DNA from: Bin87 sp963663945
GTDB lineage: Bacteria; Chloroflexota; Dehalococcoidia; Lucifugimonadales; UBA3495
Direction of reading: 5' to 3'
Assembly: GCA_963663945.1 (NCBI GenBank)
Contig: OY760687.1
Coordinates: 2,976,001 to 3,040,000 of the forward strand
DNA: 64,000 nucleotides
Shown here piece after piece: positions 15,504 through 24,246 of the stretch (its first letter is position 1; every line of letters starts with the position of its first letter). A model generated the notes under the pieces. It saw only the letters and a list, made by a program, of their open reading frames with translations. It searched no databases and was not told the DNA's origin. Made by a program: the position numbers and the translations under genes.

Positions 15504-16352
15504 ATGGTCCAGCCCCTACGCTTGACCCCAGATCAGGTCAAACGCTACAGCCGCCACATCATCATGCAGGACGTCGGAAGCGCCGGACAGCGCAAGATGA
15601 TGGAATCCAGCGCGCTGATCATCGGGGCCGGTGGCCTGGGTTCCCCCTCTGCGGTCTACCTGTCTCTGGCCGGCGTGGGCAAGATCGGCATCGTCGACTT
15701 CGACGTGGTCGAGCTTTCCAACCTCCAGCGGCAGATCCTGCACCACACGCCTGATGTCGGCCGACCCAAGGTCCAGTCCGCCAAGGACAATATCCTGTCC
15801 TACAACCCCGAAGTCGACGTGGTGCTCCATGAAGCCTGGCTCACTTCGGAAAACGCCTTCGACATCATCGGCCAGTACGATATCGTCATCAACGGCGCCG
15901 ACAACTTCGCCACCCGCTACCTGGTGAACGACGCCTGCTATCTGCTCAACAAGCCGCTCATCGACGGCAGCATCCTGATCTTCGACGGTCAGGCCACCGT
16001 GTTTCTCCCCGGCCAGGGCTGCTACCGCTGCCTGTTCCCGGCCCCGCCCCCTCCCGGCATGGTTCCCAACTGCGCCGAGGCCGGCGTGCTGGGCGCGCTC
16101 ACCGGTTTGGTCGGGTCCATTCAGGCCACCGAAGCTCTCAAGCACATCCTCGGCATCGGTGAGAGCCTCGCCTCACGCCTCATGGTCATCGACGCTCTGA
16201 GCATGCAGTTCCGCGAGGTCCGCTTGCGCCGCAACCCCAACTGCCCGCTCTGCGGCGACAACCCCACCGTCACCGAACTCATCGACTACGAGGTGTTCTG
16301 CGGCGTGGCGGAAGCCCCCGAACCGGCCGCCATCGGCGCCGGCGCCCTCTAG
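15504..16352 (+). CDS. moeB: MoeB/ThiF-family adenylyltransferase
   Basis: 282 residues. E1-like enzyme that adenylates the C-terminal Gly of a ubiquitin-like sulfur carrier (MoaD, ThiS or CysO). Seen: RYSRHIIMQDVGSAGQRKM, the ATP-binding ALIIGAGGLGSPSAVYLSLAGVG, DFDVVELSNLQRQILH, NGADNFATRY, and two zinc pairs CYRC and CPLC. There is no rhodanese domain. The cysteine synthase starting 44 bp downstream makes a CysO-type sulfur-carrier route to cysteine, as in mycobacteria, a good hypothesis, but no cysO-like gene is adjacent. Confidence 0.9.
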   Translation: MVQPLRLTPDQVKRYSRHIIMQDVGSAGQRKMMESSALIIGAGGLGSPSAVYLSLAGVGKIGIVDFDVVELSNLQRQILHHTPDVGRPKVQSAKDNILSYNPEVDVVLHEAWLTSENAFDIIGQYDIVINGADNFATRYLVNDACYLLNKPLIDGSILIFDGQATVFLPGQGCYRCLFPAPPPPGMVPNCAEAGVLGALTGLVGSIQATEALKHILGIGESLASRLMVIDALSMQFREVRLRRNPNCPLCGDNPTVTELIDYEVFCGVAEAPEPAAIGAGAL

Positions 16353-16396
16353 TACTTCAAACCCGCTGTTCAGAGGCGATCCGGAGCCGCGCACCA

Positions 16397-17344
16397 ATGA
16401 CGCTGTCCCCCTACAAAGGACTCATTGCCACCATCGGCAATACCCCTCTGGTGGAACTGCAGAACCTCAGTCCGAACCCCGAGGTCCGCATCTACGCCAA
16501 ACTTGAGGGACAAAACCCCACCGGCAGCGTCAAGGATCGCATCGGTCTCAAGATGATCGAGCGTGCGGAGGCCGACGGCGAGATTTCGCCCAACCGGACC
16601 ATCCTGGAGCCCACCTCGGGCAACACCGGCATCTCCCTGGCGATGATCGGCCGCCTCAAGGGCTACAAGGTCAAGGTGGTGATGCCGGAGAACGTCTCCG
16701 TGGAACGTACCCATCTCCTGGAGGCCTACGGCGCGGAGATCGTCTATTCCGACGGCACCCTGGGCACCAACGGCAGCGTCGTCATGGCCCAGGAGATGGT
16801 CGAGAAAAACCCCCACGACTACCTGATGCTCTACCAGTACGGCAACGACGGCAACCCGGACGCCCACTACGAAGGCACCGGCCAGGAAATCGTGGAAGCC
16901 CTGCCGGAAGTGGATGTGTTCGTTGCCGGCCTGGGCACGGGCGGTACGCTCATGGGCAACGCCCGCCGTCTCAAGGAGCATCGCAGCGACATCAAGATCA
17001 TCGCCGTCGCCCCTGAGCCCGACGATTTCATCTCCGGCCTCCGCCGGTTGGAAGACGGGTTCATCCCGCCGATCCTCGACATCAACCTGCTGGACAACCG
17101 CCTCCTGGTCAACAGTTTCGACTCCTTCTATATGACCAAGGCGTTGATGGACAAAGAAGGTATTTTCGCGGGCATCTCCTCGGGCTCCGTCATCGCCGGC
17201 GCGCTGAAGCAGGCCGAGCGGATGGAAAGCGGAAACGTGGTATGCCTTCTCGCCGACGGCGGGTGGAAATATCTCAGCAGTCAGCTCTGGACGCGTGATT
17301 ACGAAACCCTCGCCCAGGAGGCCCAGGGCAAAATCTGGTGGTAG
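16397..17344 (+). CDS. cysM: Cysteine synthase (O-acetyl/phospho-serine sulfhydrylase family)
   Basis: 315 residues, fold-type II PLP enzyme. N-terminal IGNTPLVELQNL, PLP lysine in NPTGSVKDRIG, the phosphate/carboxylate loop EPTSGNTGISLA and AGLGTGGTLMG are all present, plus GISSGSVIAGA near the C-terminus. Resemblance to CysM of the CysO-dependent pathway is suggested mainly by the moeB-like gene upstream; CysK cannot be excluded. Co-transcription with moeB is likely. Confidence 0.92.
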   Translation: MTLSPYKGLIATIGNTPLVELQNLSPNPEVRIYAKLEGQNPTGSVKDRIGLKMIERAEADGEISPNRTILEPTSGNTGISLAMIGRLKGYKVKVVMPENVSVERTHLLEAYGAEIVYSDGTLGTNGSVVMAQEMVEKNPHDYLMLYQYGNDGNPDAHYEGTGQEIVEALPEVDVFVAGLGTGGTLMGNARRLKEHRSDIKIIAVAPEPDDFISGLRRLEDGFIPPILDINLLDNRLLVNSFDSFYMTKALMDKEGIFAGISSGSVIAGALKQAERMESGNVVCLLADGGWKYLSSQLWTRDYETLAQEAQGKIWW

Positions 17345-17393
17345 CGGCAGTCCGGCCATGGATCGCCAAGCCAGCAGACCGCCCGCGCCGCCC

Positions 17394-17422
17394 TTGCCCC
17401 GACGTTAACCCAATGCTATAAT
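17394..17422 (+). promoter_or_regulatory. Promoter of the nusA-infB operon
   Basis: TTGCCC (17394-17399), 17-bp spacer, TATAAT (17417-17422) with TG one base upstream, an extended -10. It lies 162 bp before the nusA ATG, leaving a structured leader. Confidence 0.7.
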
Positions 17423-17499
17423 GCGCCCACATCACGCCCCGCTGTCGGGCACAGTGAGACACCCTCACCAACTTGGCAGCGAGCGGTTCACGGGATTAC

Positions 17500-17530
17500 A
17501 AAGCGGGGCGGATACCCGCTTTATTGTTGT
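17500..17530 (+). terminator. Leader hairpin/attenuator upstream of nusA
   Basis: Perfect 8-bp stem AAAGCGGG (17500-17507) and CCCGCTTT (17515-17522), 7-nt loop, followed by ATTGTTGT. It is downstream of the nusA promoter and 54 bp before the ATG, so it can act as an intrinsic terminator within the leader and give autoregulation by NusA. Confidence 0.65.
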
Positions 17531-17583
17531 GAACGCGATGCACATCAGATCACTGTCGGCGGCGCGGCCGGCGGAGGACAACC

Positions 17584-19389
17584 ATGAAAAGCGATTTCAT
17601 GATGGCGTTGAATCAGCTATCCGCCGAACGGGGCCTGCGCAAGGAGCTGGTCCTGGACAAGGTGGAGGTCGCGCTGGCCACCGCTTTCCGTCGCGATCGG
17701 GTGGCCGGCTCCCAGAACCTGACCGTCAAGCTCAACCCGAACACCGGCGACATCAGCATCTTCCCCCTGCGCAGTGTCGTCGAGGAAATCGAGGACCCGG
17801 AGACCGAGATCGCCCTCGCCGACGCCCTGCGTATAGTGCCCTCGGCTGAGATCGGAAGCGAGATTTCCGAGGACGAAGAGGTCGCCTACGACACCAGCCG
17901 CATCTCAGCCCAGACTGCCCGGCAGGTCCTCATGCAGGGGCTGCGCGAGGCCGAGCGGGAAAAGATCTTCGAGGAATATTCCGCTTACCAGGGCGAGATC
18001 ATCAGCGGCAGCGTCGAAAGCATCGAGAAGGGGCCGACCGTTTTCATCAACCTCAACCCCCATCAGGCCCAGAGCCAGAACCGCGCCCGCGGCGTCATGC
18101 GCCCGGACAACCAAGTCGGCAGTGAGCGGTATCGCAAGAACCAGTCGCTGAAAGTCCTCCTGGTCGAGGTTCAGCAAACCACCCGTGGCCCCGAGGTTGT
18201 GGTCAGCCGCGCTCATCGTGACCTGCTCCGTCGCCTGATGGAATCCGAAGTGCCCGAAATCGGCAACGGCACCGTCGAAATCCGGGCCATTGCCCGTGAC
18301 CCCGGCATCCGCAGCAAGGTCGCCGTATCCTCCCACCAGGACGGTGTCGATCCGGTTGGATCCTGCATCGGCCTGCGCGGAAACCGGATCCAGAGCGTGG
18401 TCAACGAGCTTCAGGGTGAAAAGATCGACGTGATCGAGTGGGACCCCAATCCCCGGGTCCTCATCGGCCGCGCCCTCAGTCCTGCCGATGTCGGCGGCGT
18501 CGAACTTGACGCCGACGAAAACACTGCCTACGTGGTCGTCCCCGAGAGCCAGATGTCGCTGGCAATCGGCCGCGACGGCCAAAACGCCCGTTTGGCCGCT
18601 CGCCTGTCGGGTTGGCGTCTGGACATCAAGAACGTCGAGCAGTGGGAAGCCCTGCGGTCGGCGCGCGCCGCCGAGGCCGCCCGTGTTGCTGCCGTCCAGG
18701 CCGAAGCCGCCGAGGCTGCCGCTCGCATCGCTGCTGCCGAAGCCGCTGCCGCGCCGGTGGCGCCGGTACCGGAGCCGGTGGAATTGGCTCCCGCTGCCGA
18801 GGTTCTCGCCGAGGTTCTCGCCGAGGCCGAAGCGCTGGTTGACGTCGCGCCCGTTTCTGAAACCGTGCAGGCGGAAATCGACAGTCTCGTCACCGAGGCT
18901 ATCGCCGCCCCCGCCGAAACCGAACCGGAACCTGTGCTCGACGCCGTTGCCGGCCAAACGCAGGACATCGTCATCGAAACGCCGCCCGAACCAGTCGTAG
19001 CCGCGGAACCCGAGCTCGATGAGGAGGCGTTGCTGGAGGCCCTGATGGCCGAAGAAGAAGCCGCAGCAGCAGCCTCTCCCGAACCCGTAGCGACGGACGA
19101 CTCCCTCGGCCTCAGCGTTGATGCGCTGGATAGCCTCACCATCGACGATGTCGTGGAAGAGTTCGAGGAAGACGAAGAGGACGAGGAAGAAGAGGAAGAG
19201 GCGGATCCCCAAATGGCCGAACTCCTGGCGGGTCTCCCCAACCTCGCGCCGGACGCCGGCAAGATCAGGTTCGCGGAAGACATCGTCGGTGATTTCCGGG
19301 GTGGCGACCGACGGCGCCGTCGGGGCGGCGGCAACCGCCGCGGTGGCAATGTGCCCGGCGCGCGCGGACCCGGACCCCGCCGAAGGTAA
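17584..19389 (+). CDS. nusA: Transcription termination/antitermination factor NusA with long acidic C-terminal tail
   Basis: 601 residues. RNA polymerase-binding N-domain (1-125), S1 domain (about 130-205, EIISGSVESIEKGPTVFINL), KH1/KH2 (EIRAIARDPGIRSKVAVSS, VGSCIGLRGNRIQSVVNEL, SQMSLAIGRDGQNARLAARLSGW). After residue 355 there is an Ala/Glu/Pro-rich, low-complexity acidic tail of about 200 residues with an E/D run at 519-541 and a basic Arg/Gly end. It replaces the acidic repeats of E. coli NusA. No rimP gene precedes it, unlike the usual order. Confidence 0.95.
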   Translation: MKSDFMMALNQLSAERGLRKELVLDKVEVALATAFRRDRVAGSQNLTVKLNPNTGDISIFPLRSVVEEIEDPETEIALADALRIVPSAEIGSEISEDEEVAYDTSRISAQTARQVLMQGLREAEREKIFEEYSAYQGEIISGSVESIEKGPTVFINLNPHQAQSQNRARGVMRPDNQVGSERYRKNQSLKVLLVEVQQTTRGPEVVVSRAHRDLLRRLMESEVPEIGNGTVEIRAIARDPGIRSKVAVSSHQDGVDPVGSCIGLRGNRIQSVVNELQGEKIDVIEWDPNPRVLIGRALSPADVGGVELDADENTAYVVVPESQMSLAIGRDGQNARLAARLSGWRLDIKNVEQWEALRSARAAEAARVAAVQAEAAEAAARIAAAEAAAAPVAPVPEPVELAPAAEVLAEVLAEAEALVDVAPVSETVQAEIDSLVTEAIAAPAETEPEPVLDAVAGQTQDIVIETPPEPVVAAEPELDEEALLEALMAEEEAAAAASPEPVATDDSLGLSVDALDSLTIDDVVEEFEEDEEDEEEEEEADPQMAELLAGLPNLAPDAGKIRFAEDIVGDFRGGDRRRRRGGGNRRGGNVPGARGPGPRRR

Positions 19390-19403
19390 GCCCGGGCATT
19401 TCG

Positions 19404-19781
19404 TTGACCGAACCTGCCCGACATCCCTCATCTCAGGTAACCGTAATTCCGAAACAGCGCCACATCCCTGAACGCAGTTGTATCGCCTGCGGTCACAAGC
19501 GACCGAAAGGCGATCTGATCAGGCTGGTGCGCACGCCTGACGACGAAGTGCGGCCCGATACCACCGGACGCGCCAACGGCAGGGGCGTCTACCTGTGCCG
19601 TCAGGCCACCTGTTGGGAAAAGGGTCTCGTCCGCCGCTCTCTGGAGCGGGGACTCCGCAATCCCGTCTCCAACACGGACCTGGACGCTCTGAAACGGTAT
19701 TTCATTGAAACTGTCGCGCCCGGTGTCTACCACACCGGGTCCGGGACCGCCCCTGCTGCGGTTCGGGAAGCGGAAGGCTGA
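19404..19781 (+). CDS. ylxR: YlxR family protein (RnpM-like RNA-binding protein)
   Basis: 125 residues from the TTG at 19404. RSCIACGHKRPKGDLIRLVRTPDDEVRPDTTGRANGRGVYLC is the conserved YlxR core, including G-R-G-x-Y-x-C. Homologues bind RNase P RNA and modulate tRNA processing, and sit between nusA and infB, as here. The first 20 residues are poorly conserved, so the start could be internal. Confidence 0.9.
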   Translation: MTEPARHPSSQVTVIPKQRHIPERSCIACGHKRPKGDLIRLVRTPDDEVRPDTTGRANGRGVYLCRQATCWEKGLVRRSLERGLRNPVSNTDLDALKRYFIETVAPGVYHTGSGTAPAAVREAEG

Positions 19782-19838
19782 TCTCGCGCGGGGCAATACC
19801 CCGCCTGGACGGCAATTTCGCTGGAGGAGGTGCTATTC

Positions 19839-21647
19839 ATGACTACATCAACCGAACAACGCTCCGGAGCCCGCCGACCTCGGCGCAACGAGCCGCGCCG
19901 CAGCGGATCACGCGCGTTGGTCCTGCCCGATTCCATGACCGTCAAGGACCTGGCCGAACTCCTGGACCAGTCGCCTATCGACGTCATCAAGCAACTGATG
20001 CGTCACGGGATCATGGTCAACGTCAACCAGGTTGTCGACCACCAGGTCGCCGCCGTGGCCGCTGCTGCTTACGGTGTCCGTACCCGGCTGGCCGAGCAAA
20101 AGGCGGACACCGCCTCCATCAACGCCGCTTCCCAGGGAGCCGACGAAACGCTGCAACCGCGCCCGCCGGTCATCACCATCCTGGGCCACGTTGACCACGG
20201 CAAGACCAGCCTCCTCGACTACATACGCCAGTCGGCGGTGGTCGAAAAGGAGGCCGGCGGCATCACTCAGCACATCGGCGCCTACCAGGTCGTTCACGAA
20301 GGGCAGCCCATCACGTTCCTGGACACCCCGGGCCACGCTGCTTTCACTGCCATTCGCTCCCGGGGCGCGCGCGTCACCGACATCGCCGTGCTGGTCGTGG
20401 CCGCCGACGACGGCATCATGCCGCAGACCGACGAAGCGATCGATCACATCCGCGCCGCAGACGTGCCCATGGTCATCGCCATCAACAAGATGGACCTTCC
20501 CACCGCTCAACCCGATGTGATCAAGCGGCAGCTTAGCGAACGCAACCTGCTGGTTGAAGAATGGGGCGGCGAGGTCATCGCTGTGCCCGTTTCCGCCCAG
20601 ACAGGCGACGGGGTCGACGACCTCCTGGAAAACCTGTCGGTGCTCTCGGAGATCCTCGAGCTCAAAGCCAATCCCGACCGCACCGCCGCCGGCGTCGTCG
20701 TAGAGGCCACCATGGACCGCCGCCGGGGGCCATCCGCCACCGTGCTGATCCAGGCCGGCACCCTGCGCGTCGGCGACTATATCGTTGCGGGCACGTCTTG
20801 GGGGCGCGTCCGGGCTATGGCCAACGAACAGGGGGCAACCATCGACTCCATCTCGCCGGGATCACCCGGGGTGGTGATGGGACTGAACGCTGTCCCCGAA
20901 GCCGGTGACATCCTGACCGTGGTGACCGGTGAACGCGCTGCCCGCCAGATGGCCGGCCGCCGTGACCAGCGCTCCAACACCAGCAACCTGGATACCGTGC
21001 TCACGCTGGACAGCGTGGTGAAGCAGATCGACGCCGGCGACGTCAAGGAACTGGTGCTGGTCCTCAAGGCCGACGTCCAGGGCAGCGTGGAAGCCGCCGT
21101 CTCGTCCATTGAACAGTTGTCCGAGGGCGACGTCAAAGCCCGCGTCATCCACTCCGGTTCCGGAGCGGTCAGCGATTCGGACGTTCAACTGGCCGCCGCC
21201 TCCGGCGGCATCGTCCTCGCCTTCAACGTAGGTTACGAAGTGGGAGCCGAGCGCACCGCCGAGCGACTGGGCGTAGAAGTCAGGGAATACCGGATCATTT
21301 ACCGCCTGCTCGAGGACGTCGAATCCGCGCTCCAGGGATTGCTCGAACCGGAATTCGAAGAGGTGGTTGTCGGCCGCGCCGAAATCCGGGAAGTCTTCCC
21401 CGGCCGTCGCGGTGTCAAAATTGCAGGTTGCCGCGTCCTGGATGGCCGCATCGTCCGGCAGGGCAATATCCGCGTCATGCGCGATGATCAGGTGGTCACG
21501 GAAACCCAGATCGGCAGCCTCCGCCACTTCCGCGACGAGGTGAACCAGGCCACCGCCGGAACCGACTGCGGTATCGTCCTGGGCGACTTCAACGAATTCG
21601 AGGAAGGCGACCTGATCGTGGCCTACCGCATGGAGCGAGCCAACTAG
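19839..21647 (+). CDS. infB: Translation initiation factor IF-2
   Basis: 602 residues from the ATG at 19839, which follows GGAGGAGG. IF2_N-type helix bundle (VLPDSMTVKDLAELLDQSPIDVIKQLMRHG), then the GTPase: GHVDHGKTSLLD, DTPGHAAFTAIRSRGA, NKMD; then EF-Tu domain-2-like, IF-2 domain 3 and the C-terminal fMet-tRNA binding domain (GRAEIREVFPGRRGVKIAGCRV). Short form without the long N-terminal extension of E. coli IF-2. Confidence 0.97.
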   Translation: MTTSTEQRSGARRPRRNEPRRSGSRALVLPDSMTVKDLAELLDQSPIDVIKQLMRHGIMVNVNQVVDHQVAAVAAAAYGVRTRLAEQKADTASINAASQGADETLQPRPPVITILGHVDHGKTSLLDYIRQSAVVEKEAGGITQHIGAYQVVHEGQPITFLDTPGHAAFTAIRSRGARVTDIAVLVVAADDGIMPQTDEAIDHIRAADVPMVIAINKMDLPTAQPDVIKRQLSERNLLVEEWGGEVIAVPVSAQTGDGVDDLLENLSVLSEILELKANPDRTAAGVVVEATMDRRRGPSATVLIQAGTLRVGDYIVAGTSWGRVRAMANEQGATIDSISPGSPGVVMGLNAVPEAGDILTVVTGERAARQMAGRRDQRSNTSNLDTVLTLDSVVKQIDAGDVKELVLVLKADVQGSVEAAVSSIEQLSEGDVKARVIHSGSGAVSDSDVQLAAASGGIVLAFNVGYEVGAERTAERLGVEVREYRIIYRLLEDVESALQGLLEPEFEEVVVGRAEIREVFPGRRGVKIAGCRVLDGRIVRQGNIRVMRDDQVVTETQIGSLRHFRDEVNQATAGTDCGIVLGDFNEFEEGDLIVAYRMERAN

Positions 21648-21676
21648 GGCGCCAGCCGGCGCTGCGAGGTTTACCC

Positions 21677-22069
21677 ATGGCGGACCGCAGACGAATGGAA
21701 CGGATCAACGGCCTGCTCCGCGAGGAGATCGCCGGCCTGCTTTCTTCGCAGGTCAACGACCCTCGACTGAGAGGCCTCATCACCATCACGCAGGTGCGCA
21801 CCGCGTCGGACCTGCGTAGCGCCCGGGTCTACATCAGCGTGATGGGCGCGGAGGCTGTCCGCCAGGACGCCCTGGCCGGTATACAGTCCTCCGCTTCCTA
21901 TCTCCGCCGCGAGTTGCGTAGTCGCGTCACCTTGCGTCACGTGCCGTTCCTCACCTTCCAACTGGACGACGCCATGCTGGAAGCGGATCGCCTGATGCAG
22001 CTCATCGACGACCTGGAGGTCCAGGAGGAACCTGGAGATGGCGCCCAATCCCGGGCGGGACGGGCGTGA
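21677..22069 (+). CDS. rbfA: Ribosome-binding factor A
   Basis: 130 residues. 30S maturation factor with a KH-like fold: RRRMERINGLLREEIAGLLSSQVNDPRL, ITITQVRTASDLRSARVYISVMG, LRRELRSRVTLRHVPFLTFQLDDAM. Last codons overlap truB by 32 bp. Confidence 0.95.
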   Translation: MADRRRMERINGLLREEIAGLLSSQVNDPRLRGLITITQVRTASDLRSARVYISVMGAEAVRQDALAGIQSSASYLRRELRSRVTLRHVPFLTFQLDDAMLEADRLMQLIDDLEVQEEPGDGAQSRAGRA

Positions 22070-23033
22070 GCCCATGCCTGCTGGTGAACGTGGGCGGCCG
22101 GCGATCAACGGATTCCTCAACCTCTATAAGCCCGCCGGCATCACCTCGATGGACGCCGTCCGGCGGGTGAAGCGCATCACCGGCCAGCGCCGCAAGGTTG
22201 GCCATGCCGGCACCCTGGACCCTCTGGCCGAAGGCGTCCTGCCCATCTGCTTCGGCCAGGCCACGCGGCTCATGGAGCTGGTGGTCTCAGGATGGAAGCG
22301 GTACCGCATGACGATCCGTTTGGGAGCCGTCAGCAACACCTACGATGCCGAGGGCAATATCGACGAGATCGCCGATCCCTCCTCGTTGACTCGCCGGGAC
22401 ATCGCGGCGTCCCTGGTCAATTTCGTCGGTGACATCGACCAACTGCCTCCCATGTTCAGCGCGGTCAAGGTTGACGGACGCCGGCTCTACGATCTGGCCC
22501 GCGCCGGCCGTGAGATCGAGAGGACGCCCCGCCGTGTGTCGGTGCGCTCGATTTCCATCGATGGCATCCGACTTCCGTTCGTCACGTTCACCGTTGACTG
22601 TGGTCGGGGCACCTATCTCCGGTCCATCGCCCACGACCTCGGCCAATGCCTCGGCTGCGGAGCCTATGTGATCGAATTGGCCCGTTTATCATGCGGTCAG
22701 TTTGAAGCCGCCAGCGGCATAACCCCCGATGACCTCGAGCAGGCCGCATCATCCGACGATTGGTCGCACCACCTGCTCCCCATCGATTGGGCGCTGCAGC
22801 AACTTCCCGCCTTGCAGGTCAACACGGAACGCGCCCGCGCAGTGGGCCATGGCCGAACCGTCGCCGTCGCGCCCGCGCGAATCGACCCATTGGACCCCCG
22901 ATTGTGGCGCATCTACGGCCCGGACGATGAGTTCCTCGCCCTCGCCCGCCCCGAACCCGAGGACCGTCTGGCCCCAACCCGGGTGTTCGAGCTTGCGGGA
23001 CCCTCGCCTTACGCTCCCGTTGCCGCCCGGTGA
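22038..23033 (+). CDS. truB: tRNA pseudouridine(55) synthase
   Basis: 331 residues from the ATG at 22038, chosen because AGGAGGA lies 8 nt upstream inside rbfA. INGFLNLYKPAGITSMDAVRRVKR, the catalytic Asp in VGHAGTLDPLAEGVLPICFG, and VDCGRGTYLRSIAHDLG are typical TruB motifs. A PUA-like C-terminal region (TERARAVGHGRTVAV) follows. Makes pseudouridine 55 in the T loop of tRNAs. Confidence 0.95.
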   Translation: MAPNPGRDGREPMPAGERGRPAINGFLNLYKPAGITSMDAVRRVKRITGQRRKVGHAGTLDPLAEGVLPICFGQATRLMELVVSGWKRYRMTIRLGAVSNTYDAEGNIDEIADPSSLTRRDIAASLVNFVGDIDQLPPMFSAVKVDGRRLYDLARAGREIERTPRRVSVRSISIDGIRLPFVTFTVDCGRGTYLRSIAHDLGQCLGCGAYVIELARLSCGQFEAASGITPDDLEQAASSDDWSHHLLPIDWALQQLPALQVNTERARAVGHGRTVAVAPARIDPLDPRLWRIYGPDDEFLALARPEPEDRLAPTRVFELAGPSPYAPVAAR

Positions 23034-23045
23034 GCCCGACGTACC

Positions 23046-23357
23046 ATGCCACCCGCCGATCTCCCGTGCAATCGGTGCGCGCGACCCACCAGCATTCGCG
23101 CCAGCTTCACCTTCCGGCCTCGTGGCGGGGCAACCGGCATCACCAAGTGCCTGCGCTGCGCCCTGCGGCACTGGCCTATGCTGCGCCGGTCGTTAATCGC
23201 CAGTGCCGTGGTGGGCACGGCCCTCACGGCGCTGAATCAGGGTGACGCCATCGTCGCCGGCAATCTGGCCGGCGCGTTGGCCTGGAAAATTCCGCTGACC
23301 TACTGCGTGCCCTTCCTGGTAGCCACCTACGGAGCGCTGGCCAACAGCCGAAACTGA
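23046..23357 (+). CDS. nrtS: NrtS-like small nitrate/nitrite transporter protein with N-terminal Cys pairs
   Basis: 103 residues. The C-terminal 65 residues (LRRSLIASAVVGTALTALNQGDAI, then WKIPLTYCVPFLVATYGAL) fit the two-helix NrtS family first described from cyanobacteria as a low-affinity nitrate/nitrite transporter. The N-terminal 45 residues carry CNRC and CLRC, possibly a small zinc ribbon. It starts 12 bp after truB, without a strong SD; the internal ATG at 23178 would give the bare NrtS core. Confidence 0.6.
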   Translation: MPPADLPCNRCARPTSIRASFTFRPRGGATGITKCLRCALRHWPMLRRSLIASAVVGTALTALNQGDAIVAGNLAGALAWKIPLTYCVPFLVATYGALANSRN

Positions 23358-23371
23358 AGGCCATCTTCGAC

Positions 23372-24025
23372 TCAGTACTGTCGCAGCACTTCCACCACTC
23401 GACCCTTCACCTCGACGTTGTCCGCCGGCACGTAGATGGGGTCCATGGTGCTGTTGGCCGGCTGTAACCGTATCTGGTCGCCCTCGCGGAAGAACTTCTT
23501 GAGGGTCGCCTCCTCTTCTTCCTTCAGCCAGGCCACCACCATCTCGCCGTTTCGCGCCGTGTTGGTCGGCTTGATCACCACCACGTCACCGTCGTCAATC
23601 AGCGCGTCGATCATCGACGTGCCCTTGACCGACAGCGCGTACAGCGTCCCGTGCCTCTTTTTGAGGTCGGGGCGCACCTCTACGATGTCAAATTCCGCAG
23701 CCGAGTCCACCCCTTCCGAAGAGAATGCCGGTATGGGCTGACCGGCGGCGATGCTGCCCACGATCTGCACCCGGGCCGCTCCATTGGCTACCGGCAGGCC
23801 GGTCTCGTCCAGTAGTTCGATACCCCGCGCGACTTCCGAGCGGCGCTTGAGATATCCGTCCCGCTCCATCAAGCGCAGGTTGTAATCGACAACCGATGTG
23901 CTGCTGATGCTGCAGCCGCGTTGAATGTCCCGCACCGTGGGCGGGATACCGTTTTCGTCCAGGAACTGCCCGATGAAATCCAGGATCTGCTGCTGTCGTG
24001 GCCTCAGGTTTTTCTTCGGTGGCAT
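23372..24025 (-). CDS. lexA: LexA repressor
   Basis: 217 residues from the ATG at 24025. N-terminal winged helix (LRPRQQQILDFIGQFLDENGIPPTVRDIQ, SSTSVVDYNLRLMERDGYLKR); cleavage site Ala-Gly in VGSIAAGQPI; catalytic Ser in LSVKGTSMIDALIDDGDVVVI and Lys near MVVAWLKEEEEATLKKFF. SOS regulator, autocleaved when bound to RecA filaments. Transcribed away from rpsT with its own promoter and probable autoregulatory box. Confidence 0.95.
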   Translation of the reverse strand: MPPKKNLRPRQQQILDFIGQFLDENGIPPTVRDIQRGCSISSTSVVDYNLRLMERDGYLKRRSEVARGIELLDETGLPVANGAARVQIVGSIAAGQPIPAFSSEGVDSAAEFDIVEVRPDLKKRHGTLYALSVKGTSMIDALIDDGDVVVIKPTNTARNGEMVVAWLKEEEEATLKKFFREGDQIRLQPANSTMDPIYVPADNVEVKGRVVEVLRQY

Positions 24026-24062
24026 ACAGGATACCTCCACACCGTGTGTATTCTCCGCACCT

Positions 24063-24113
24063 CAAACTAATGTTCGGCACCAATATGCTAATAAAACCCA
24101 ATCGGGTTGTCAA
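24063..24113 (-). promoter_or_regulatory. lexA promoter and probable LexA operator
   Basis: On the minus strand: TTGACA (24108-24113), 17-bp spacer, TAGCAT (24085-24090), then CGAACATTAGTTTG (24063-24076), a one-mismatch version of the Gram-positive-type GAAC-N4-GTTC SOS box just downstream of the -10. Indicates autoregulation. Confidence 0.6.
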
Positions 24114-24246
24114 CACGCAGGGGTCACCAGATCTCCGGCCGCTATGCTTTCGAACAGCGCCGACTGCCGGCGCCCGCGTGACTAAGCCTCACGCTGGCGG
24201 AGGCGACCAAGATGAGAGCCAGGTCCACCGGGATCGCCGAGGCGAA

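Noticed and set aside
24121..24200. TTTCGAAC resembling a tRNA T-loop
   Set aside because: Flanking bases do not form a five-pair T stem and no acceptor or anticodon arm could be fitted. I found no tRNA or rRNA gene in the window.
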